DNA of 64,000 nt, taken from Ruminococcus sp. YRD2003 (GTDB taxonomy: Bacteria; Bacillota; Clostridia; Oscillospirales; Ruminococcaceae). A model generated the notes under the pieces. It saw only the letters and a list, made by a program, of their open reading frames with translations, did not search any database and was not told the origin of the DNA. The stretch is taken from contig FNZT01000003.1 in the NCBI GenBank assembly GCA_900109435.1, positions 62,001-126,000 of the forward strand, in the 5' to 3' direction. This document shows, one piece after another, positions 58,037 through 64,000 of the stretch (its first letter is position 1; every line of letters begins with the position of its first letter). The position numbers and the translations under genes are program-made.

Positions 58037-58257
58037 GAGAGTTTCCGCCTTTCGAGAAAAACGCTGTTAACAGTGAGTGATTCCTCATAGTATTATTCCT
58101 AATAATTATACCATATTAAATAGACTTTGTCAAGGAATATACACAAAAACTCACTTAGCAGAAAGTTCAGGATGAAGTATCACAAACAATAGTTGAATGC
58201 TTTACTGTTACGAACGCTTATATTTGATCAGTGTGATATTATTGAAGAAGCCATAGG

Positions 58258-58286
58258 TTGCAATTCCTCAGAAAAAGTGGTATAAT
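58258..58286 (+). promoter_or_regulatory. Promoter of the Nudix-Xer operon
   Basis: TTGCAA, 17 bases, TATAAT. Transcription would start near 58293, before the hairpin at 58309. Confidence 0.65.
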
Positions 58287-58308
58287 TAGTCTATAAGGTG
58301 AAATAGAT

Positions 58309-58345
58309 AAAGTTGCACCAAATCAAAGTTTGGTGCAACTTTTGA
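58309..58345 (+). terminator. Attenuator-like hairpin in the Nudix leader
   Basis: AAAGTTGCACCAAA, 6-base loop, TTTGGTGCAACTTT then TG: a perfect 14-bp stem flanked by A and T runs, located between promoter and ATG (58368). In this position it can stop most transcripts unless opposed. Confidence 0.75.
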
Positions 58346-58367
58346 CAGAGATGAGTGAGGAGATACT

Positions 58368-58883
58368 ATGGAACGCATAATCACTATAGACCTGAAGGAT
58401 TATGATGAAACGATGCAGAGATTCAGACGTCCGTCCGTGAGAGCTGTTATAATACGAGGTTCTAAGGTTGCAATGGTTTACAGTCCTAAATATGATTATT
58501 ATAAATTTCCCGGCGGAGGTATCGAGAAAAACGAATCCCATATTCAAACGCTTATGCGTGAGGTCAGTGAAGAAACCGGTCTCAGCATTATACCGGAATC
58601 TGTAACTGAACTTGGTTCAGTCCTGCGTGTACAGCGAAGCCGCACAAATTCCAATGAGATATTTGAACAGGAAAACTATTATTACACGTGCAATGTATCT
58701 GATTCGGTAGCGACACAGTCACTTGATGAATATGAATCGGAGGAAGGATTTCGGCTTGAATTCGTTCAGCCTGAAAAAGCGATCGAGATCAACCGTACTC
58801 ATGAGCATTCTGACTACGATGCTATGCTCATTGAACGCGAGGCTCTGGTACTTGAATATTTACTTGACAAGAGGATTTTATGA
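58368..58883 (+). CDS. Nudix hydrolase
   Basis: A 171-residue nucleoside-diphosphate-linked hydrolase. The Nudix box is complete: GGGIEKNESHIQTLMREVSEETGL (G-x5-E-x7-REVxEExGL; residues about 46-69). Substrate unknown; candidates are oxidised nucleotides, dNTPs or ADP-ribose. ATG after GAGTGAGGAG. Its last four bases overlap the next gene, so the recombinase is cotranslated from the same message behind a leader hairpin. Confidence 0.92.
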   Translation: MERIITIDLKDYDETMQRFRRPSVRAVIIRGSKVAMVYSPKYDYYKFPGGGIEKNESHIQTLMREVSEETGLSIIPESVTELGSVLRVQRSRTNSNEIFEQENYYYTCNVSDSVATQSLDEYESEEGFRLEFVQPEKAIEINRTHEHSDYDAMLIEREALVLEYLLDKRIL

Positions 58884-59866
58884 AAAATTATAACAATAGT
58901 GAGAATCCTGAATTTCTGAACGATTACCTTGTTCATATAAAGGTCGTAAAAATGCTTTCAGAACGCACTATACAGGAATACTATCTTGATACGCGGCTGT
59001 TTCTGAAATACTACTGCAATTTGAAGAACAATTCTTCCGATAACATTGAAGACGTCGATATTTCAGGTATGACAACTGCCGATCTGCGTCAGATAACCCT
59101 TTCTGACATCTACAATTTCATATTTTATACAGCCGACGAGCGTCATAATGCTGACAAAGCACGCTATCGAAAGCTTTCCGCACTCAGGAGCTTCTTCAAG
59201 TACCTGACCAAATCAACGCATATACTGTCCGAAGACCCGACCAAGGATATAGAAGTCCCTGTTCCAAAGCAGGCATTACCGAAGTTCCTTTCACTTAATG
59301 AAAGTCTTAGGCTTCTTGCATCTGCCGACAGCACGGATTCAAAGCGTGATTACTGCATACTGACTCTGTTTTTGAACTGCGGAATGAGACTCAGTGAGCT
59401 TGTCGGGATAGACATACGTGATATTGACTTTACCGAAAAGCGGCTCAAAGTCCTCGGAAAAGGCAATAAAGAGCGTATGGTCTATCTGAATTCAGCTTGT
59501 ATGGACGCTCTTAACAGCTATCTTGAGGAAAGGACAGCTAACAAAAAAGCTGCTGCCGAGCCTGCACTGTTTATCAGCAATCAGAATAAGCGTATTTCCA
59601 AGCGGCGTGTACAGCAGATAGTCGAAAACTCGCTGCAAGAAGCAGGGCTTGACGGTAAAGGGATAACTACGCATAAGCTTCGCCACACAGCAGCTACTCT
59701 GATGTATCAGTACGGCGACGCTGATGTTCTCACATTGAAAGAGCTGCTCGGACACGCGAGCGTTTCAACGACTGAGATATATACACATCTCAGTGATGAT
59801 AATGTTCGCAGTGCAGTAGAGAGCAATCCGCTTGCGAATGTTAAGTCTGACAAGAGCAAAAAATAG
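58880..59866 (+). CDS. Tyrosine recombinase XerC/XerD-like
   Basis: A 328-residue recombinase. N-terminal SAM-like core-binding domain (about 10-130: LSERTIQEYYLDTRLFLKYY), catalytic domain (140-320) with Arg in NCGMRLSELVGID, Lys hairpin GKGNKERMV, HKLRHTAATLMYQ (His/Arg), GHASVSTTEIYTHL (His and Tyr). Its length and the G-K-G-N-K-E-R motif are as in chromosomal Xer proteins that resolve dimers at dif. Tail is Lys-rich (KSDKSKK). Possibly the housekeeping Xer rather than an element integrase; no dif site was identified here. Confidence 0.92.
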   Translation: MKNYNNSENPEFLNDYLVHIKVVKMLSERTIQEYYLDTRLFLKYYCNLKNNSSDNIEDVDISGMTTADLRQITLSDIYNFIFYTADERHNADKARYRKLSALRSFFKYLTKSTHILSEDPTKDIEVPVPKQALPKFLSLNESLRLLASADSTDSKRDYCILTLFLNCGMRLSELVGIDIRDIDFTEKRLKVLGKGNKERMVYLNSACMDALNSYLEERTANKKAAAEPALFISNQNKRISKRRVQQIVENSLQEAGLDGKGITTHKLRHTAATLMYQYGDADVLTLKELLGHASVSTTEIYTHLSDDNVRSAVESNPLANVKSDKSKK

Positions 59867-59903
59867 CGTGCTCCCCTCTCCCCTCACCTGCTGAAACGAA
59901 AGA

Positions 59904-59932
59904 TTGACAAATCGTAAAAAAATCAGTATAAT
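59904..59932 (+). promoter_or_regulatory. Promoter of the DUF1292 gene
   Basis: TTGACA, 17 bases, TATAAT, 32 bases before the ATG at 59965, which follows AAGGAGG. Confidence 0.82.
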
Positions 59933-59964
59933 ACTATTATCAGATCTGTTAAGGAGGTCATACT

Positions 59965-60267
59965 ATGAGCGATATTATTGAAAACAACAGCGAAGAGCTC
60001 GAGGAAAACGAGAACTACATCACACTTACTGATGACAACGGTAATGAGGTTTCCTTCGAGATACTTGATACTGTCGAGTATAAGGAACGCTTGTTTGCAG
60101 TGCTTCTCCCCTTTGATGAAGAGGACGACGGAATAGTCATTCTTGAGATTATTGAGGGCGATGACGAAGAATTTGACGATTTTGTGGCTGTAGAGGACGA
60201 TGCGCTTCTTGAAGAGGTGTATACCGAGTTCAAGAAGAATTACAAAGGCGAATACGAATTTGAATAA
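59965..60267 (+). CDS. DUF1292 domain protein, 100 aa
   Basis: Second DUF1292 paralogue in the window (other at 48204). Acidic (DEEFDDFVAVEDDALLEEVY), with the DUF1292 core ITLTDDNGNEVSFEILDTVE, then KERLFAVLLPFDEEDDGIVI. The two share the fold pattern but little beyond it. Function unknown. It has its own promoter and is a single gene ended by the shared terminator at 60274-60308. Confidence 0.87.
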   Translation: MSDIIENNSEELEENENYITLTDDNGNEVSFEILDTVEYKERLFAVLLPFDEEDDGIVILEIIEGDDEEFDDFVAVEDDALLEEVYTEFKKNYKGEYEFE

Positions 60268-60273
60268 AATGAA

Positions 60274-60308
60274 AACCGCAGGTCAGTGACCTGCGGTTGC
60301 TTTTTTAT
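60274..60308. terminator. Bidirectional terminator between DUF1292 and the lipoprotein gene
   Basis: AACCGCAGGTCA with TGACCTGCGGTT, a 12-bp stem, then GCTTTTTTATTTT on the plus strand and TTTTCAT on the minus strand. Confidence 0.9.
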
Positions 60309-61546
60309 TTTGACTTTTCTTCAAGCTCAAGCTTGAACGGAGCATAACGTCTGTATGCTGATTTGTTCTTTTCAAACGATAAAGCATCAGCCTTTTCTTC
60401 GAGGTAATCCTTGAATTCGCCGGAATATCTCATAGACTGGAGATATTCAATATAGCTTTCATTCCAGTAGTCATCTTCGGTCATACGTTCGTGGAGGTCG
60501 CCGCGGATAATGACATAAATCGTGTTTTCGTCATAATCGTAAACAGTAGCTTTGTCCATTTCAAGCTTGTTGAAAACGAACTCCTTGTACTTGTAATCAG
60601 CACTTTCTGTATCAACAGCCGATGTCTCGGTATCCTCAGTGCTGTCTGCGGAAGCTGTAGTGGTCGTGTTTTTCTGGATTATGTACTCGTTTGCGAACTG
60701 GTCTGTAGTAGTTGTGGTCGACTCGGTGGATTCGGTTGTGGTTTCCGCAACAGTAGTTGTAGTTTCCTCACCAACAGTAGGTGCTGCAAGTGTGGTCTGA
60801 AGAGATTCAACGTACTCATCATGCTTCTCCTGTACAGCATCTACCTCGTGCATCTTGTCTATTTCCCTTGCCTTGTCGTTTATCTGCTTGGCGTAATCTT
60901 CAGCCTTTTTGCGGAGACTTCTCTCCTGGTCGGCAGTGACCTTGTTGCCGTCAGCGTCAAGAAGGCTGATAGAAACATATTTTACTCTTGCAAAGTTGTC
61001 GTTGAAGTACTCTTTAAGCTCATCCTCAGAGCAGCCCTTCTCGCCGTCGAAGCCATAGTAATGCTGGAATATCTTCTTTTCCTTATATGAGCTTTCAGCC
61101 ATGAGCTTCATTGTTTCCATACCCACGCCGTTATCTGCGAGACTCGGGTCTGAAGAGTAGTAATACTCCGCCATTTCGACAGCTTCATCCTTTTCGTCAT
61201 CTGTCAGTTCGCCGCCGATGAGCTCGAACTCTCTCTGAACAGCAACAAAGTCCTTGCAGTACTTGGTAGCCTTGTTCTGTATCCAGTCGGTAGAGTCGGT
61301 AGAGTCGATGTTCGTCTTTTTTACGTCATCAACCGTAGGAGCCGAACCGTTTTTGTTCTGATATTCACTGGCAGCCTCACCGTATCCCTGTAATGTATAG
61401 TAAATGAAAAGTCCTGCGGGAACATCATAGCCATCGATGGTCATAGCGTTCTTTGAGCCTGCACCTATAGCCGGTGTACATCCGAACATCGATGCCGAAA
61501 GAGCGACTGAGAGACCAGCTGCCGCAATTTTTCTAAAGTTATCCAT
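60305..61546 (-). CDS. SurA/PrsA-like lipoprotein lacking the PPIase core, 413 aa
   Basis: Type II signal peptide with lipobox MFGC (Cys23). The N-terminal ~180 residues (helical, about 40-200: DVPAGLFIYYTLQGY, later ELTDDEKDEAVEMAEYYYSS) look like the chaperone domain of SurA/PrsA/trigger-factor-type foldases. A Thr-rich linker with TTTT runs (about 265-320) separates a C-terminal piece (320-413). The typical parvulin GGGDLGW/F-type active-site motifs are absent, so it may act only as a holdase. Single gene, convergent with DUF1292. Confidence 0.72.
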   Translation of the reverse strand: MDNFRKIAAAGLSVALSASMFGCTPAIGAGSKNAMTIDGYDVPAGLFIYYTLQGYGEAASEYQNKNGSAPTVDDVKKTNIDSTDSTDWIQNKATKYCKDFVAVQREFELIGGELTDDEKDEAVEMAEYYYSSDPSLADNGVGMETMKLMAESSYKEKKIFQHYYGFDGEKGCSEDELKEYFNDNFARVKYVSISLLDADGNKVTADQERSLRKKAEDYAKQINDKAREIDKMHEVDAVQEKHDEYVESLQTTLAAPTVGEETTTTVAETTTESTESTTTTTDQFANEYIIQKNTTTTASADSTEDTETSAVDTESADYKYKEFVFNKLEMDKATVYDYDENTIYVIIRGDLHERMTEDDYWNESYIEYLQSMRYSGEFKDYLEEKADALSFEKNKSAYRRYAPFKLELEEKSK

Positions 61547-61683
61547 TTTGATTAAGCCTCCGGGTTTGTAAAAATTTCATATACCATACTATTATACACT
61601 ATATTTTTTGGTTTGTCCATAGATATTTGAAAATTTTTTCCGTTCTGTCACATTTATTGTGCTCGGAGTTCATATTTTGTCTA

Positions 61684-61712
61684 TTGACAAAACACTTTAT
61701 CAGGAATATAAT
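61684..61712 (+). promoter_or_regulatory. MATE exporter promoter
   Basis: TTGACA, 17 bases, TATAAT, 34 bases before the GTG start. Confidence 0.82.
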
Positions 61713-61746
61713 ATATTGATATATTGATTGAAAGGAGTTATCTGAC

Positions 61747-63114
61747 GTGCACAATAAATCTGCGGACCTTACCGAAGGACCGCTACTAAAAGGACTTATA
61801 TCATACACTATACCGATCATACTTACAGGTGTATTACAGCTCCTTTTCAATGCAGCTGACCTTGTTGTCGTCGGACGATTCTGCGGAAGTATCTCCGTTG
61901 CAGCGGTCGGAGCCTGCGGTGCAGTTATCAATCTTCTTGTCAACCTGTTCATCGGACTCTCCGTCGGAGCCGGCGTTACCGTTGCTCACGGTATAGGTGC
62001 GGGCAAGGACGAGGATGTGAGGCGTACAGTTCATACAGCGATACCGCTTGCATTCATATGCGGAGCAGCGCTCACAGTGGTGGGTATCGCAGGTGCGAAA
62101 ATGATACTCACGCTTATGGGAACTCCCGATAATGTTATCGGATTGTCTGCTACATATATGCGAATATATTTCTCGGGAATCGTCGCAAGCACTCTCTACA
62201 ACTTCGGCGGAGCTATCCTCCGTGCTGCCGGTGATACCAAATCACCGCTGTATTTTCTCACTTCGGCGGGTATAATGAATGTACTGCTGAATCTGTTCTT
62301 TGTCATTGTCATAAAAATGGATGTAGCCGGAGTTGCCCTTGCTACAGCGCTCTCTCAGACATTGTCGGCGGTGCTTGTTATTCGTGCTCTGATGAAGCGT
62401 GAGGATGCGTGCAGGCTGAAACTGCGGGAAATGAGGATATATGGGCGGCAGCTCTGGAAAATCATAAGGATAGGCTTTCCTGCGGGAATACAGGGTTCGC
62501 TGTTCTCGATATCCAATGTTATCATACAATCATCGGTCAATTCTTTTGGCTCGGTCGTAATGTCGGGCAATGCTGCGGCACAGAATATCGAGGGATTTGT
62601 CTATATTTCCATGAATTCCGTAAGTCAGACTGCGCTCAACTATGCCGGTCAGAACCACGGAGCAGGAAAATTTGACCGCTTGAAGAAGATAATGTTTGGC
62701 TGCCTTGGACTTGCATTCGGAGCAGGTGTCTCGCTTGGAGGAATGTCAGTTCTGTTGGCGCGTCCCCTGCTGTCAATATATATTACCGACTCGGATGAGG
62801 CGGTAAAGTACGGAGTAGTCCGACTGTTATTCATATGTCTCCCCTACTTTCTGTGCGGAATCATGGATGTAGCCACGGGAATGCTGCGAGGGATCGGCAG
62901 CAGTATCGCTCCGATGTTCATAACCGTGGCAGGTGTATGCGGATTACGTATACTTTGGATATACACGGTATTCCGATTGCCGCAGTATCATTCGCTGGAG
63001 ATACTCTATTCGTCATATATGATATCGTGGTCGGTTACTTTTGCTGTAGAATTTGTTGTATTCTGGCTCATGCTCAGAAAAATGAGCCAAAAAGGTACAG
63101 CTCGTATATCATAA
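61747..63114 (+). CDS. MATE family multidrug/metabolite exporter
   Basis: A 455-residue inner-membrane antiporter with 12 predicted helices in two halves. N-terminal LLKGLISYTIPIILTGVLQLL then DLVVVGRFCG (helix 1-2 with conserved Asp), and the second half begins IRIGFPAGIQGSLFSISNVI. Family members export cationic drugs or metabolites in exchange for Na+ or H+. GTG start preceded by AAAGGAG. Substrate and drug resistance cannot be told from sequence. Monocistronic. Confidence 0.92.
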   Translation: MHNKSADLTEGPLLKGLISYTIPIILTGVLQLLFNAADLVVVGRFCGSISVAAVGACGAVINLLVNLFIGLSVGAGVTVAHGIGAGKDEDVRRTVHTAIPLAFICGAALTVVGIAGAKMILTLMGTPDNVIGLSATYMRIYFSGIVASTLYNFGGAILRAAGDTKSPLYFLTSAGIMNVLLNLFFVIVIKMDVAGVALATALSQTLSAVLVIRALMKREDACRLKLREMRIYGRQLWKIIRIGFPAGIQGSLFSISNVIIQSSVNSFGSVVMSGNAAAQNIEGFVYISMNSVSQTALNYAGQNHGAGKFDRLKKIMFGCLGLAFGAGVSLGGMSVLLARPLLSIYITDSDEAVKYGVVRLLFICLPYFLCGIMDVATGMLRGIGSSIAPMFITVAGVCGLRILWIYTVFRLPQYHSLEILYSSYMISWSVTFAVEFVVFWLMLRKMSQKGTARIS

Positions 63115-63119
63115 AAATC

Positions 63120-63180
63120 AAGGACGTGGAGAGCAGCTGACTTTCCGTTAAGGAGAGCAGCCTAATACCACGCCCTTTAT
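63120..63180 (+). terminator. Terminator-like branched hairpin after MATE
   Basis: AAGGACGTGG and CCACGCCCTT pair with one mismatch, followed by TATTTATC. The 38-base loop holds TTTCCGTTAAGGAGAGCAGC, the same motif as in the loop of the 33421-33488 terminator. Confidence 0.6.
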
Positions 63181-63183
63181 TTA

Positions 63184-63291
63184 TCACCTTTTTCCTTTGA
63201 TTATGCTCTTGCTGCATAAGTATGTCACAAGGAAGTACCCTCCGTATATCAGGAGTATTACAGAAGCCGTAACAGTTACCGTTAGCTTCAA
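63184..63291 (-). CDS. Possible small membrane-peptide frame, 35 aa
   Basis: On the minus strand from TTG at 63291: a hydrophobic helix (KLTVTVTASVILLIYGGYFL) and a basic tail CSKSIIKGKR. It is open further upstream without an ATG, so it may be the end of a decayed membrane gene. No ribosome site. Very uncertain; the rest of 63115-63416 is otherwise gene-free. Confidence 0.25.
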   Translation of the reverse strand: MKLTVTVTASVILLIYGGYFLVTYLCSKSIIKGKR

Positions 63292-63338
63292 ACTGGTTAG
63301 ATTCTTTGAAAAAACATTATAGATTTTATTTGTTGGTA

Positions 63339-63367
63339 TTGCTTTTTTTAATAATGTGTGATATAAT
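63339..63367 (+). promoter_or_regulatory. Promoter of the aquaporin gene
   Basis: TTGCTT, 17 bases, TATAAT with TGTGA in front (extended -10), closely matching the promoter at 42189-42217. Confidence 0.65.
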
Positions 63368-63416
63368 TAAAATACCATAAACCCATTATATTATTATTTT
63401 AAAGGAGGCAAATTTT

Positions 63417-64000
63417 ATGGATTCATTCAGAAAGTATGTAGCTGAGTTTTTCGGAACGTTTGTACTCGTTTTTCTCGGCTGCGGAACAGCGATGCTCGTT
63501 GGTTGTGACGCAACAAGCGGCTGCGGCTATCTGCTTACGGCGCTCGCATTTGGTCTTGTGATCGTAGGTATGGCTTACTGTATCGGCAACATTTCCGGCT
63601 GTCACATTAACCCCGCTGTGTCGCTCGGAGTGCTTATCACCGGCGGTATATCGGGAACAGACTTCTGCGGCTACGTTATTTCGCAAATCCTTGGAGCATT
63701 TGCAGCTTCAGCAACTCTCGGTGCTATCTTTGACCTTGGCGATATTCAGGACATGACAGGAGGCTTTGGTGCTAACGGTCTTGGCAGCCTTACAGAGGTT
63801 CCGGGTGATATAACCGCTAAGAGCGTTATGGCAGGTCTGCTCATCGAGTGTATACTTACCTTTATTTTTGTGCTTACTATCCTCGGAGTTACTTCCAAGA
63901 AGTTCAATCATGGCTCATTCGGCGGACTCATCATCGGTCTCACACTCACACTCGTACACATTTTCGGAATCGGTCTCACAGGCACTTCCGTGAACCCTGC
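63417..64000 (+). CDS. Aquaporin (MIP family, AqpZ-like), 3' end outside window
   Basis: A channel for water (and possibly small solutes) with six helices and two NPA half-helices. Visible: helix 1 YVAEFFGTFVLVFLGCGTAM, first NPA in SGCHINPAVSLGV (about residues 66-78), helix 5 with the His of TLVHIFGIGLTGTSVNP, where the second NPA begins at the window edge. His in helix 5 and TSVNP after it are as in E. coli AqpZ, pointing to a water-selective pore rather than a glycerol facilitator. ATG at 63417 follows AAAGGAGG. Confidence 0.92.
   Translation, partial: MDSFRKYVAEFFGTFVLVFLGCGTAMLVGCDATSGCGYLLTALAFGLVIVGMAYCIGNISGCHINPAVSLGVLITGGISGTDFCGYVISQILGAFAASATLGAIFDLGDIQDMTGGFGANGLGSLTEVPGDITAKSVMAGLLIECILTFIFVLTILGVTSKKFNHGSFGGLIIGLTLTLVHIFGIGLTGTSVNP

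Overview
This 64-kb window looks like chromosomal DNA of an anaerobic, fibre-degrading Ruminococcus, most like R. flavefaciens or R. champanellensis. The reasons are type I dockerins on four secreted proteins (two are plant-polysaccharide enzymes: a GH11-CBM22-dockerin-CE1 xylanase/esterase and a GH9-CBM3-dockerin cellulase), a low/mid-GC Firmicute gene style with strong AGGAGG ribosome sites, TTGACA-N17-TATAAT promoters, a T-box, a CIRCE operator, DUF1292/DUF4364 proteins and T-tailed intrinsic terminators. The species is inferred, not proven.

Layout. 1-2.2 kb: 5' part of the xylanase/esterase (minus). 2.5-3.4 kb: HIT protein and a small conserved gene. 3.7-6.1 kb (minus): a surface cassette of candidate sortase substrate, sortase and membrane protein. 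6.2-9.7 kb: ECF sigma factor, zinc-finger anti-sigma factor, dockerin protein and zinc-ribbon protein. 9.8-12.2 kb: HipA-like kinase and a lipoprotein. 12.4-13.9 kb: one probable gene split into three reading frames. 13.9-14.8 kb: orphan promoter, then hsp20 under a CIRCE-overlapped promoter. 15.3-20.4 kb: a decayed integrative mobilizable element (broken relaxase, broken RepA-like ATPase, possible oriT, DUF6809 protein, excisionase, intact tyrosine integrase) next to tRNA-Ser. 20.6-24.5 kb: smpB, SGNH hydrolase, DUF6311-like membrane protein, tRNA-Pro. 24.5-27.1 kb (minus): a T-box leader, dcd, a membrane protein and tyrS. 27.2-33.4 kb: tRNA-Thr, then minus-strand housekeeping genes (GNAT, U32 peptidase, mltG, 5-formyl-THF cyclo-ligase, DJ-1, DUF2156, thyX). 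33.5-38.2 kb: MBL-fold lipoprotein, GHL10 glycosidase-like lipoprotein, GH9 cellulase. 38.7-44.1 kb: secreted/anchored proteins, clostripain-like peptidase, two zinc-ribbon LRR proteins. 44.1-47.9 kb: pyrK-pyrD-ruvX, trmL, degV. 48.2-49.4 kb: DUF1292 gene and a roughly 645-nt structured non-coding RNA gene. 49.4-58.0 kb (minus): rarA, small proteins, glyA, dockerin protein, DUF4364, aroC-aroA-aroB. 58.2-64 kb: Nudix-Xer pair behind an attenuator-like hairpin, DUF1292, foldase-like lipoprotein, MATE exporter and the start of an AqpZ-type aquaporin.

The most interesting items are: (i) the large, multi-hairpin RNA gene at 48.75-49.39 kb with four copies of a GAGTCCAATG-type module; (ii) a roughly 100-bp, two-hairpin interspersed repeat found five times, always just 3' of a gene and in that gene's sense orientation; (iii) a probable tyrosine T-box in front of dcd rather than directly in front of tyrS; and (iv) the decaying mobilizable element with frameshift-fused mobilization genes. 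Housekeeping functions group sensibly: aromatic amino-acid synthesis, pyrimidine/thymidylate supply (pyrKD, dcd, thyX, glyA, folate salvage) and cell-wall/surface work.
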